64,000 bases of DNA from Eutreptiella sp. 'Long Island Sound 2002' (GCA_964036045.1 OZ038379.1:83514482-83578481); one strand, 5' to 3'; counted from the stretch's first letter, positions 29,610 through 41,060 are shown. The notes: generated by a model from the letters alone, not told the origin. Made by a program: numbers and translations.

Positions 29610-32600
29610 TCAGTGGTCAATGAGCTCCTCCACTCGGTTCTCGGGCACCAGCAGCTTGTCCTTGAGGAACAACTTGTCCCCATCCTTGGTCAAGCCCTCA
29701 GGCCATTCGTCGTCCGACGGGGCGCTCACGGCATTCCAGTACTTGCTCCAGTGATCGGATGCCGCGTAGTCATTCGACCAGTGCTCTGTGAGCACCGACC
29801 TGACTAGCTCTACAGGGGCGACCATCCATTGCTCGAGGGTTTCCTCTCGAATAGCTTGGACGCGGGCACCCCGGAACTTGGCCCGGTCCGTACGGTTTGC
29901 CATCACCACAAAGCACTTGACCCCCTCCTGCTCCATGGCCTTCTCCATCTCGATGATGCGCTTGGCCTCCTCGGTCTCCTCGGCGTCCCCATGGCTGGAT
30001 ATGTCCATCCAGGCCTTGTCCGCGGGGTAGGCCCAGCAACTGAGGCAATCTGCCGCAGTGTTGTCCTTCCCCGGGACGTACACGACGCTGAGGTCGAACT
30101 TGGGGAACGTCTCGTGCCATCGGGCCCTCCTAGCCGCTGGTCCTGAGGGGGTGTCGACATGCTCCTTGTGCCAGCTCTGTAGGGACTGGTGGTCCGTGCA
30201 AACCACCACCGGCTGCAGTCCGATGTGGCCAGACCACTTCCTGAGCGCACATACAATGGCGTATGTCTCCTTCTCCCTCGCGGTCCATGTTCGGCGTTGG
30301 CCCTCGGCCAGGATCCTGCTCCAAAACGCCACGGGTACGTGTGACCCGTCGTCCCGGATCTGCTCGAGGACTGCCCCCACAGCATAGTCCGAGGCGTCCG
30401 TCCGTAGCACGAATCCCTTGTCCGGGTCCACCAAGAATAGCCCCAGCTGCCCCAGGAGTCGCTCCTTCAGGCGGCTGAACGCATCTTCGGCCTCCGGGGT
30501 CCAGGCAAGCTTCTTCTTGCTCCCCTTCCGGCCATCGAACTTCCCGACCTGCAGCATCTTGTGCAACGGCCCCGAGAGTTCTGCATACATCTGGACATAG
30601 CCCAAATAGTAATTGCAGAATCCCATGAAGGACCGGAGTTCGCTGATGGTCTGGGGCTTCTCCCAGTGGTGTAGGGACGCCAGCTTCCCAGGCATGGGAC
30701 GGCGTTGCGCGTGACCAACCACGTGACCCGCGAACTCCACTTCCTTCACGAAGAGTGAGGCTTTGGTGGGCTTGCACACCATGTTGTGCTTGTCCAACTC
30801 GCTGAGCACTCGACGCAGATCCTTCTCATGCGCGTCGATGAGCTCGTCCTCAGTCATGTTCTCCGTGCCGGACCCGATGATGATGTCATCCACGAAGGGG
30901 TCGGCACAGTCCCGGACAGGACCGAGCAGGTCCTCCATCATGCGCTGGAAAGCGGCGTTGCCATTCTTGGCGCCCATAGGCACCACTTTCCACTGCATGG
31001 GCCCCAGCGGCGTCGACATCGCTGTGCAGGGCCTGGAGTCCAGGTGTAGCGGCATCTGGTGATAACCGTGTTTCAGGTCCAACACCGTGAAAATCCGCTT
31101 TTTCTGTTGCTTTTGGAGGATGGAGTCGATCAGGGGGAGCGAGTACGAGTCGTGCTCGGTCTGCTCGTTCAAACCTCTGGAATCAACCACCAACCTCCAC
31201 TCGCCCTTCTCCTTCTTGGGCACGATGAAGGCTGGGCTGGCCCACTCACTGTCGGAGGGTTCGATCCATCCCCGCTCAATGAACTCGGCCAACAGCTTCT
31301 TCATGGCCTCGGCCCGATCGCCCTGAAGTTGGTACTCCCGATGACGATAGATCTTGGGGTTTGGCTTCAGCTTGATCCTCGCTGTGCCAAACCTCCCACA
31401 ATCTGGAGGGTTCTTGTTGGCGACGCCACTGAATAGCCGCGGATAGGCACTGATCAGCCTCTCCTTCAGCTCGGCGACCTTCGGGTTCTCCTGAGCCTCT
31501 TCAGCCGCTTGCTTCGGTATCGATACCACCGATCGCACTGCGGTATAGGCCTCTTCTGGGTCCGATTCCGACTTCTCCTCGTCCGATATGTCGTCCTCAT
31601 CGTCGTGGGGAGCTCTTCCCACCGATAATTTTCGGAAATTTGCTGCCTCTGGCTGGTGACTGTCGCTATCGGCACCCATTCTTGGAAAATCCCATGTTGG
31701 TGCGTCGGACCCAACCCGACCATCGCATTGGTGCGCGATGTGATCCATGACCCTTGCCACGAACTCGTCCTTCTCGTACTTGCCGGTGACCAACATCTTG
31801 TCATCCCACCAATGCGGAGATGTGACCATGGCCCGCCTCTTCTTGGCTGCCACACGGTTGTGCATCCCCATTCGCATGTAGTTGACGACGTCGTCGATCT
31901 CGGAGTGGGACAGGATGTCAATGCCATCAATTGGCTGATCCGTCCCCTCCTTGGGCTCAAACATGACCTTCATGGGCACCGCCTCCACCCTACGGATGAA
32001 TGCTTCATCACCCGTGGGCTGGGCTTGCGCCCCATCCACCAGGAAAGTTTTGGTACCCCACGCTTGACCCGGGGAGGGCATTGATACACGCTTGGCGTCG
32101 ATGAACAACCCCTCCTCTGGCCCGAAAGACATCTCGTTCAGGGTGATGGAGTCCAGCGTCGACTTGAGATCCTCCAGCGGACATGGGGTGGATCCTATGC
32201 CGGTTATGACCAGGATCCCCTTCGCCCTATCCGCGACGATCTTCTCCACCGTACGTCTGGTGTTATCCAGGGAGCCATGCCAGTACATGGGCCCCCACTC
32301 CTTCAAACCCCAATGCCTGTGCCAGGCTGAGTCTCCTCGATGGCAATGCCTCCTACACTTCCGCAAAAGTGGGGCATCCCGGGAAGCGAAGACGTCCGTC
32401 TCGGGCGCTTCGGCTCCCAGCGTCTGGATCATCCTGGCATACACCTGCGGCGCCATTCCATACTCCGTGAGCTGAACTCCGCGGTCTCCTCTGAACTTGG
32501 CACCCACAGCTTGCACCGCTTGGACGATCCGATCATCTTCCTCAGCATTCCATCCGGAAGATCCGCATGCATAGTCCGTGGACAGCCATGTGAGGCATTC

Positions 32601-32948
32601 ATCATCCTCACGGACCAGCGTTGCACGATGCAGAAGGGCTCCAATGGCATTTGCCACCATGAAGTCATACCCCATGATCATATCCCAATCTGTAATGTCG
32701 GCCACATAGAAGTTCCCAGATAGAGTGCTTCTCTTCGCCTGATCAGGGCGGTTCAAGCGCTCATGCTCCCAGAATTCCATACTGATGGTGGCCTCGTGGG
32801 TGCCGCCACCCATAATCTCTCCGTTGGCGACCTTCAGGCGGACCGGTCTCCAGCTGGGCTGCAGGAGTTCCTCCTTGAACAACCCTCTCCGGACCAGGCT
32901 CACCTGGGCACCCGTATCCACTAACACATCCACCACCTTCTCCTCTCG
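29610..32948 (-). pseudogene. Element C pol: protease, methyltransferase-like domain, RT, RNase H
   Basis: The frame is open from TGA 32949 to TGA 29610. Counting from 32936, the protease active site is VLVDTGAQVSLV (DTG at 7-9). The methyltransferase-like domain (about 153-300) has DVFASRDAPLL (181-191), MYWHGSLDN (217-225; HGSL where element A has NPPF) and GILVITGIG. After an acidic linker, RT shows ERGWIEPSDSEWASP, LVVDSRGLN, TVLDLKHGYHQMPL, PMGAKNGNAAFQRMM and FVDD. RNase H shows RTDASDYAVG, REKETYAIV, CTDHQSL and DNTAADCLS. RT and RNase H catalytic residues look intact. Confidence 0.92.
32268..32279 (-). other. Degenerate methyltransferase motif (HGSL) in element C
   Basis: At the position aligned with NPPF of element A, the codons read His-Gly-Ser-Leu. 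The flanking sequence (DVFASRD upstream, a long helix and ILVI downstream) keeps the domain outline. Confidence 0.6.
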
Positions 32949-35900
32949 TCAACACCGTACTCGCACTTTCAAGTGCAACTGCCGCTCGTCGCCATGAGGT
33001 GTATGGACGACTCTCACGGCATGCAACTCTAGCACGTCCGGGTGCATCAGGACTTCAAGGGTATGGTCACGGATGGTGTGGATCTTGGGTTGGTCCTGCC
33101 CGTCCACGGGGCTCTCCGAGGTCGCTCCCTCCTTCTTGCCATGTCCCGTACCCACATGTACTTCCCTTGGCAGGGCGCTCCAGGGGTTGGGAGTGGCAAA
33201 ACTCAGTGGTTTTGGCTCGTCTGGAGCCTTCTTCGGCACCCGCTGTGCCTTCGCTTTCTCTGGGATTCCCCTGATTTTCGAGGAGAGACCTCCGAGGTCC
33301 CACTCCCGTGGGAACTCCTCTAGACTTGTCTTCCCGAAGCCCCTTTCCGGCTGTGATCCGCCAGGACTTTGTCCACCACGTTGCTGGGCTTTGAGTTCCT
33401 CCAGCGTCCTCAACATGTCCTCAGCAACCTCCTCGATCGACCTCACTCGTCGGTCCTGGCCAGGTCCACCACCATAGCCTCTTCCTCCGCCTTTTCCTTG
33501 GCCTTTGCCTTGGCCTTTTCCCCCGTCTCCGCCTTTCGCCTTCCAATCGGAAATCCGCTGCTCCTTGGGCTTCTTCTCGGGGTGGACGGCGAAGTAGGCC
33601 TTCTTGTCCGCCTCATACACCTTGCACTGACGGTGGTCATGTGCATGGTTGTTCCCCTTGCCATAACAGACCCAGCACCCGTCGTGCTGAGACCTGTACT
33701 CCCGGAACGAGAGCGGTGGGTTCCCGATCCTCCTTGGCGCTCTGCTCTTATTGGGTCCCACCTGGCTCCATCTGGACCGATCCTGCCCATGGTTCCTCAC
33801 GTTGTGCGCCACAAACGCGAAGAAGTGGGCATCCTCATGATCCTCCCGGGACCCGGTCCATTGGTCTTGGCCACTTCCACTACCATCCTCCGCGGAGTTG
33901 GCCGTGTCCTCCTGGATCTCCCGATGATGGCTGTCTTCTCGGTGTCCTCGTTGTCCATGACCATGTCGATGCTGCACGTGAGCCTCGTTCTTCGCATTGA
34001 GCCTCAACTCCGCCGTGATGTACTTCACGATCTCGTCCAGGCTCATGCGGGCGAAGATGACCTGCATCCTCAGTGGCTCCCGGCGCCTCCACTCCACGTT
34101 GTTGAGGCGCAGCAACCTTTGCCCCATGGAGTCTCCAAATACCCTCACGTACACGGCGTTCTTCAGTCCCAACATCCGGTTGGGCTCGCCCAGGTTCCTC
34201 CTGAAGAACTCCATGATACCCGCATGGGTATCCTCCGCCGCCATATACCTCACCGCCACCCGCTTCTTGGCGCGCTTCTTCTCCTCGTCCTCCACTCGTC
34301 TCTTCCAGTTGCCGGGGAGGACGTCCTTCAGGAGGTGGCGGATCTCGCTGGCCTCGTTCCAGTCCTCCACCAGCTTGAGGCATCTGCGGTACTTCCGCAG
34401 ATGGCGGTTCCACTCCCGGACCCGCAACTCACCGCGGTCCAGCGGCAGCGGAATGGACCACAGGTCCTCCAGCTTTTGGTTCGGAGCGTCCACCCGCTCC
34501 TCATCCTCCAACAACTGGAGGCAGGCCTGCTCCGTACGCATCAATCCTTCCTGGATCTGATCCCGCAGCTCCTCCTTCAGGTCCTGCGCCAGCCGGTGTG
34601 GGAATGTCCGGCATACCCACTTGTCCCGCGGCGCTCCCCGCATCTCGCCGACGACCTCCTCGGCGAAGTCCTCCCAGTCCAGGATGAAGTCATCCAGGTT
34701 GGAGGGGTTGCCATCGTAGTAGGGGATTTTGATTCCCCTGAGGTCGTCAATCCTGATGGCGTCTCCGACGTCCCCAGCCACCACTCCACCGAGACGGATA
34801 CCACCTGTGGCCGGGGGGTGTGAGTACACTCCCCGTACATCACTCTCCTCCATGGAGTGCGGTCCAGTTGGGCCTGAACCCATGGGGTTTGGAATGCGGG
34901 GAGGACTTGCTCCATCGGCCGTCCATATCCCCGTATTGGGGTCCTTCGCCCACAGGTTTCCGCCTGGATGACCTCGACCATGTCCGTCGGCGCTTCCCGT
35001 GGTTCGCCCCTGCATGGTCTGGCTCTGGATCTTCTCTTCCGCATAAACTACCATATTCGTCGTGATCGGTAGATTCTGGCCGGCATGGGACATCTGTACC
35101 GTCAGGCTCCTCGGGTCCGTGGTTACGTGCCCTTCCCGCATGGACCCAGCCGGTGCCGTGTGTTCCCCGAGCATTGTGGATTTGCTGAACATAGGAACAA
35201 ACGGCAGCGCACCCGGGTCAACACGCGGAGGCGCGTATGGTGCCTCTGCAGGGCCGCCCATGGGTTTATCCATGGCGCTCCTGAGAGTCTTAACCCGCTC
35301 CACCAGCTCTGCCGCGGCCGGCTGTGCCGGGAGCTCCGGACCCGAGGCGAGGGGCTGTAGCTCCTCTAACCTTTTCAGGCGTCCCGACATGTCCTCCACA
35401 AGGTGGAGGAGGCTGTCCACCACTCGCTGCTCCTTCTCCAGGGCCAGCTCCAGATTCTCCCGGTACCGGTCCCGTTCCGCTCGCAGCTCCTCCATGTCTT
35501 TCCCGGCGGCCGACTGGTCGTCCAGGATCCCCGCGACGTCCTCCTCTAGACCGTCCTTGGCGTTGTCCAGGCGGACAAGGCGATGCACGATGGCGTCCAT
35601 CCCCATCTTCGGGTACTTGCCCATGAGGAAGGACACGTGCTCGCAGTGGCACGCAGCGTGCTTACCGCCGGATTCAGCGCATCTTGCGGTTCCCGGCACC
35701 TCAGACTCATCGCCCATGGGCGTATCGCCTATGGCGTCCGTCTCTGGTCCCGTGTGCCGGGGCACAGGTGCCGTCCGGGCCCTGGCTGGCCTCTCCAAGC
35801 CCTCGGCGTCGTGCTCCAGGCTGGGTTCTGGGGCCGTGTTCGCCCTTGTGGGCGGTCTGGCCGTCTCCTCCGACTCCGAAGGTGGCTCATAGGCTGTCCG

Positions 35901-36176
35901 ATAGCCCAGCGGAGTGCCCCTCGGATTCCCACAGCCTGACCGGGCTAGGGTCCGTATCCATAGCCCCAGCGTCCCTTGCCGCGGATTTGGGTGACCCGCG
36001 CTTCCGGTAGCGCCAGGTCCGTCCTCCACTGCTGCCTGAATGGCAGGCCTCATCAGAGTCCTCCGCGGCGGAGCGGAGGTTGCATGCCTTTCGGCAGCGA
36101 CGCTCACACATGGAGACCAGGTCCTCCATGTCACGTCCTCCTCTTCCTGAATGTTGTACTTCTCTTCGGGGTTCAA
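32949..36176 (-). CDS. Element C gag polyprotein
   Basis: A frame of about 1,075 residues ending at TGA 32949; its outermost codon is TTG, and no in-frame ATG precedes it before a stop, so the true start is uncertain. The N-terminal third is Pro/Arg/Glu-rich, followed by a coiled-coil stretch (DMEELRAERDRYRENLELALEKEQRVVDSLLHLV). The capsid region starts IKIPYYDGNPSNLDDFILDWEDF and continues with helices (REWNRHLRKYRRCLKLVEDW, EFFRRNLGEPNRM). A Cys/His cluster, CWVCYGKGNNHAHDHRQC, serves as a divergent zinc knuckle. The last 30 residues already resemble the first strands of the protease, so the TGA falls inside the Gag-protease junction. Confidence 0.85.
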   Translation of the reverse strand: MNPEEKYNIQEEEDVTWRTWSPCVSVAAERHATSAPPRRTLMRPAIQAAVEDGPGATGSAGHPNPRQGTLGLWIRTLARSGCGNPRGTPLGYRTAYEPPSESEETARPPTRANTAPEPSLEHDAEGLERPARARTAPVPRHTGPETDAIGDTPMGDESEVPGTARCAESGGKHAACHCEHVSFLMGKYPKMGMDAIVHRLVRLDNAKDGLEEDVAGILDDQSAAGKDMEELRAERDRYRENLELALEKEQRVVDSLLHLVEDMSGRLKRLEELQPLASGPELPAQPAAAELVERVKTLRSAMDKPMGGPAEAPYAPPRVDPGALPFVPMFSKSTMLGEHTAPAGSMREGHVTTDPRSLTVQMSHAGQNLPITTNMVVYAEEKIQSQTMQGRTTGSADGHGRGHPGGNLWAKDPNTGIWTADGASPPRIPNPMGSGPTGPHSMEESDVRGVYSHPPATGGIRLGGVVAGDVGDAIRIDDLRGIKIPYYDGNPSNLDDFILDWEDFAEEVVGEMRGAPRDKWVCRTFPHRLAQDLKEELRDQIQEGLMRTEQACLQLLEDEERVDAPNQKLEDLWSIPLPLDRGELRVREWNRHLRKYRRCLKLVEDWNEASEIRHLLKDVLPGNWKRRVEDEEKKRAKKRVAVRYMAAEDTHAGIMEFFRRNLGEPNRMLGLKNAVYVRVFGDSMGQRLLRLNNVEWRRREPLRMQVIFARMSLDEIVKYITAELRLNAKNEAHVQHRHGHGQRGHREDSHHREIQEDTANSAEDGSGSGQDQWTGSREDHEDAHFFAFVAHNVRNHGQDRSRWSQVGPNKSRAPRRIGNPPLSFREYRSQHDGCWVCYGKGNNHAHDHRQCKVYEADKKAYFAVHPEKKPKEQRISDWKAKGGDGGKGQGKGQGKGGGRGYGGGPGQDRRVRSIEEVAEDMLRTLEELKAQQRGGQSPGGSQPERGFGKTSLEEFPREWDLGGLSSKIRGIPEKAKAQRVPKKAPDEPKPLSFATPNPWSALPREVHVGTGHGKKEGATSESPVDGQDQPKIHTIRDHTLEVLMHPDVLELHAVRVVHTPHGDERQLHLKVRVRC

Positions 36177-36337
36177 CTTCCGGAGTTCGCCAGGCTCTTG
36201 AACGTCTCGGTTCTTCTATGGCTCCAATCTCCGGCGTGGTCTCCACCGAGTCCACAATACGCACCCGGGGCGTACTTGGGCAGGGCTCATAGGGGCCCAA
36301 GTCCCCGGGTCGGCGGTAGGTAGGGGCAGCAGGTAAG

Positions 36338-36349
36338 CCTCTGCTACCA
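36338..36349 (-). other. Element C primer-binding site (initiator tRNA-Met)
   Basis: The minus strand reads TGGTAGCAGAGG immediately after the 5' LTR, identical to that of element A. Confidence 0.92.
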
Positions 36350-38713
36350 TAAAGAAGGTCCCTACCAGGACCGGCCCCCGCTGTGCCCCTTCCGCCTGTA
36401 ATCCCTGCTGATTTGCTCCTGATCAATGCTTGCATTTCTCAAAGTCCCGGGTCCAAAATCCAAAAATAAAGAAAATCGAAAATACAATCCTCCTTCAACC
36501 CTGAACAGCAATCAGATCCCACAAATGCAGCAATAACCTGATTCACAATCCAATCCACGATGCGGGCTTCCGTTCAGCACACCGGTCTTCCCACGGTGGC
36601 GGGCATGTACAAGAATTGCACCAAGGAAGAAAGCCCTGAAATTGGCATATGAACAAATATAAAGCAAAGTTGGGGAAAGATGGAAACGTACACAATCACA
36701 GCCATAGACCCCTCATTCCCTGGACTCAAGACCTTCCCTTGACTCACCAACATGTTGCCCTGAACCCAGTCAAATAAGATGGCTAAATGCGATGTATCAC
36801 AAGTCACTACATAAACCCCAAAAATGTGTTCACTCCGGAGCCGATGTATCCTAGCCCAATGAGGGAGGTGGCGTGTCATGGCCCAGAGTGGCACTCAGGA
36901 CCATGCCCTACCCTGACATAACCTTGGTTGGACTTGGGGTTGAATGGGCTTGGAGATATGCCCCATGAGTTTGAACTCATAACATGCCAAAAAACTGCCA
37001 ATTCACACCATATTGGCCATATATCAAATATATGCTCAAAATTGAAGTTACCACTTATCCGAAGGCTCAAAGCATGCATGGAATCGAAGTCTAGTATTCA
37101 TGGAGGATACAGACCAAAGGCCAATGCCCATGTACATCCCCACTTTACCCTCGAAACCCCTTCAGATATGGGCGCCACGCACTGCCAAAGTCAGCCCATG
37201 ATCTTGAGACCAATTCTTGTCATCCTTCGTGCGCCAAGCCAAATGGAGTACGCGATCCGGCATAAGGTGGTGTTCAAATCCAAAGCATATGCCAACATAT
37301 GAACAACATACAATGGTTCGACTCTCCATAGGCTTCTTGCTGTTTGCCGACCAGGTAAGTACACAAAACACAAAAATGAGCAAAAACTGAGGTCAAAAAC
37401 ATGAAAATATGACCAAATACAAAGTTGTCATGATAGTATATCTCTATGCTCACCCATGATATCCGCTCATGATTCAATACACAAATGATTAGAACCATTT
37501 GCGAACAATTCCCCCACTTGGATCCCCAATCAAGCGCATGGAGATACCTTCGCCACTCATATCTACATGCCCCATGAAAATGGGAGTGCACTCATGGATC
37601 TCCCTGCCAAACATACCATGAGCAATACATATGCGGTAGAATTAGTCTAGCGCTTTGAATTCCACAATTGGGACATGGGCAAAGCCTTTGTCACGTGTGG
37701 CTCCCCATCTCTTCGGCCACACGAAGATATATAACATGGGCGTGAGCATATCGAAGCACATACCATGCATACAACATAACACTCAAAAAGTGGCTCCCAC
37801 CATGGTATGTCATGCCCCTCCATGGACATAACTTCACGTTAAAAATACGTGGGAACCCAACGAAAATATCTATGCAACCCCAACACTCATGCAGTACACT
37901 TGAAAGTCGCAATAAAATATTCTGTTGCACGATCCAAGAGTTATATATCACTTTCTACCCTCTTGACCCTTATCCCTTGCTATAACTGGCATGTGTACAC
38001 GACAAAGGCGTTTGATGCTTCCTAAATGAACTTGAGACTAAGGCGCTTGCAACCCAACCTTTCTTATTCTCTTTCCTCACACTCGCGCGTAGATATGGTC
38101 CTCCAAAGTGGTCCCACAATTCATTTTTGTTTCCCTTATATCTCCAAGTCAGATGGGTGGCAAGTATAAGGAAAACCTGATTCGGACATAGGGAAAAGAG
38201 TATGACCACTCGAAGAAGACCAAATCAAGTGCGGCGATGTCGAAGTCGAAAATCCGATTTTGACATCGCAAAAAATTCAGGTTAAAATTTCGAGTGCATA
38301 TTTAGAAAATTGCGGATGCAACGAACCCTTTGCTGATGAAATCTGACCCTTCATCGGGGTTTCCGTCAAAATATCTGGAAATAACAGTTAACCAATCGGT
38401 TAACGCAAAATCGCGATCCAACTGACAGTCGCCGATACATTGACCATCAGAACGAAAGGCTGAAAAATTACGGAAACATTATGGTAATAAAACCCTGTTG
38501 ATTCCTGATATTCCGATATATAAATCTCCGCTGGCGGCGCCTCGGTACTGAATATTGCCGCTCATAGCCGCAATGACCAAACCTATCACACTATCACATC
38601 GGGTTAGGTCAGGTGGATGGGAGAGTATGATATCAGCCAATGGCGGCTTGCCGGCACATAGATACACACCCCAAGTGACCCCAAGATGGCCACGGGGGTC
38701 CGAACCGGCTTCA
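36350..38713 (-). repeat. Element C 5' LTR
   Basis: A 2364-bp copy of 25534-27897. It drives transcription toward lower coordinates. It ends at 38713, next to the target duplication GGCT (38714-38717). Confidence 0.95.
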
Positions 38714-39950
38714 GGCTGCGGCTTGCCGCTGGTGTGGGTGTGCGTGTGGTTTGTGTGTGCCGTGGTTGGTCTCTCGCCGGTTCTGGCGGAGGTTCCTGAG
38801 TGCGAGTTCCCGCCACTCCTGGCTGGGTTTCGCTGTCGGTTGTGGTGGGTGGTCCTCGCCACTCCTGGCTGAGGGCCCCGGGTGCGGTTCCCCGCCAATC
38901 CTGGCTCGGGTCCGCTGGCGGCGGTGGTGTGTGGCCGCTTGCCACTCCTGGCTGCGGGTCTGGGTCGTGGTTCCGCGCCACTCCTGGCTGGGGGGGTCTG
39001 CTGGTGGCGGTGTTGGGTGGGCCCCTGCCACTCCTGGCTGAGGGTCTCGGGGGCGGGTCCCCGCCACTCCTGGCTGGGGTCCGCCGGCCGCGGCGGTGGG
39101 TGTTTCCGCGGGTGGGGGTTTCCCGTGTTGTGTGTGCTTGTGGCGCGGAGTGTGCGTGTGGTGCTTGTGGTGGTGCGTGTGGTGTGTGTTCCTGGTGTCT
39201 GTTTTGGTGGTGGTGTGGGTGTGGGCGTGCCTTTCACGTGCGTTTGTGTGTGTGTGTGTGCGTGTGTGGTATGTTGGCGGTGTGTGCTGTGGTGCGGTGT
39301 GGTGTGTTGGTGGGAGCGTGGCCGGTGTGTGCTGTGGTTGGTCCCTTGCCACTCGTGGCGGAGGTTCCTGTGTGCGACTCCCCGCCACTCCTGGCTGGGT
39401 TTCGCTGCCAGTGGTGGTGGGCGTTCCTCGCCGCTCCTGGCTGAGGGCCCCGGGAGCGGTTTCCGGCCACTCCTGGCTGGGGTCCGCCGGCGGTGGTGGT
39501 GTGCGGCTCCCCGCCACTCCTGGCTGGGGCCTGCTGGTTGCGGTGGGGTGCTTCGCGGGTGGGGCTGTCCCTTGTTGTGTGTGTTTGTGGTGGTGGTTGG
39601 CCCCTTGCCACTCCTGTCTGTGGGGCCAGGTTGCGGGGCCCCGCCACCCCTGGCTGGGGCCTGCAGCCGGGTGCCGTGGTTGGTCGCTCGCCACTCCTGG
39701 CCGAGGACCGTGGGCGTGGTTTCCCTGCCACTCCTGGCTGGGGTCCACTGGTTGTGGTGGTGGGGGCCCTGGGTGCCCTTCTCCTTGGTCTTGGTGTGTG
39801 TGTGTGTTTGCTGCGTGGCGCTTCGTGTTGGTGTGGGTGGCGCGGGGGGGGTCGTGCGCGGTGTGGCTGGCGTCTGTGTGTGTGTGTGTGCGTGCGGTGT
39901 GTGGTTGGTGGGGTGTGTCATACCTTGGTTGGTTGTCGTCGTCGGTCGGC
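38714..39950. repeat. Hairpin-repeat field, continuation after element C
   Basis: The same motif field as 23651-25533, with about seventeen further hairpin copies (for example near 38808, 38856, 39058, 39427, 39507, 39722). It begins with the second half of the module that element C split. Long open frames on both strands reflect composition, not genes. Confidence 0.85.
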
Positions 39951-40290
39951 ATGTCCAAAAGCGGAAGAAGAAAAGCAAAGAAGAGGCCCTGTAGACGTGT
40001 AGCAGAAATGTGTGGTATGCGTAATGCGAATATACATACCTCTCCATTTGCCCGACCGCGCTTTTGTCCCCCTGTAGAGAGAGAGTGTGTGCAGGCCTTT
40101 GGGGGGTTGGTTGGTTGTTTTTGCGTGTTGTACCTTGTGTTTTCTTTTTCTTTCTCGTAGCGTCTTTGATAACATACCACTTTGCCTTGCGTTTTCCCTA
40201 TAGAGAGGGCGTGGAAGGCGCCTTTGTTTTTGTTTTTTCTTTTTTTCGCAACATACTTGCCATACCTTGTGTAGCTTCTCGTTGTCATCC
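39951..40290. other. Transition into the 210-bp array
   Basis: Mixed sequence with two diverged starts of the following tandem unit (CCCTGTAGAGAGAG near 40070 and CCCTATAGAGAGGG near 40195). No gene recognised. Confidence 0.5.
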
Positions 40291-40921
40291 CCTATACAGA
40301 GAGCGTGTGCATGTTTGTGGGTGGGGCGGGGGTGGGGTTTCATACCATGTTTCTCCTTGATCTTGCCTCCGTCTTCTTGTACGTTGTGGCCTTGTGTACT
40401 TTTGTGTATGCGTGCGCCGTCCGTCCCTTTGTCGCACTCCCTTGCATTCTTAACATACTTGATTGCCATACCATTGTTTCCCCGTGGTTCGTGGGCCGCC
40501 CCTATAGCGAGAGCGTGTGCGTGTTTGCGGGTGGGGCTGGGTGGGGTTTCATACCATGTTTCTTCTTGCTCTTGTCTCCGTCTTCTTGTACCTTACGGCC
40601 TTGTGTATGTTTGTGTTTGTGTGCATGGTCCGTCCCTTGGGCGCCCTCCCTCGCATTCTTAACAAACTTGCTCGCCATACCATTTTTTCCCCGTGGTTCG
40701 TGGTCATCCCCTATAGCGAGAGCGGGTGCACGTTGTGTGGGGGGGGCGGGGGTGGGGTTTCATACCCTGTTTCTCCTTGACCTTGTCTCCGTTTTTTTTC
40801 ACCATGCGCCCTTGTGTACGTTTGGGTATGCGTGGTGCGAGCACTTGGCGCCCTATGGAGGAATAATGGGGATATATGGTTGTGGTTCGTGTTTGTGCGC
40901 ATGCTTTATGACGTGCGTGTT
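40291..40921 (+). repeat. Tandem array, units of about 210 bp
   Basis: Three units starting with CCTATA at 40291, 40501 and 40709 (periods 210 and 208). Each has the GAGAGCG(T/G)GTGC phrase, a GGGGTTTCATACC block and a CCCCGTGGTTCGTGG end. The third unit is interrupted by transposon T; related sequence reappears after 45678. Confidence 0.85.
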
Positions 40922-40961
40922 CCCATGAGACCCACTGGGGGGGGTATTTTCTTCGAACGAA
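40922..40961 (+). repeat. Transposon T left terminal inverted repeat
   Basis: It matches the reverse complement of 45638-45677 except for one 3-base indel in each copy (CCA missing, three extra G). It is followed to about 41060 by dense TTCGAACGAAG motifs. Confidence 0.85.
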
Positions 40962-41060
40962 CTTCAGTCTTCGAACGAAGATTCGAATCTTCGAACGAAG
41001 ATTCGAATTCGAAGACTGTTTTTGCTTTAATCGCAATTCGATTAAATCTAATCGAATCCA
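40949..41060 (+). repeat. Left subterminal TTCGAACGAAG cluster
   Basis: Several direct and inverted copies of TTCGAACGAAG and TTCGAATC lie within about 110 bases, a usual arrangement for transposase-binding sites near the end of a DNA transposon. Confidence 0.7.

Larger units (their letters stand above)
25534..38713 (-). mobile_element. Element C: full-length Ty3/Gypsy chromovirus with 2.36-kb LTRs
   Basis: A 13.2-kb minus-strand element with LTRs at 25534-27897 and 36350-38713 (both 2364 bp), a primer-binding site (36338-36349), a polypurine tract (27898-27907) and a 4-bp target duplication GGCT (25530-25533 and 38714-38717). The flanks join to restore the repeat module seen at 25121 onward. 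Gene order is gag, protease, methyltransferase-like domain, RT, RNase H, integrase, chromodomain, all in one frame and broken only by TGA at 32949 and TGA at 29610. In element orientation the LTR starts TG and ends TA rather than CA. Confidence 0.95.

Noticed and set aside
38479-40288. Two overlapping minus-strand frames of more than 500 codons
   Set aside because: They run from the end of the element C LTR through the hairpin-repeat field and are composition artefacts.
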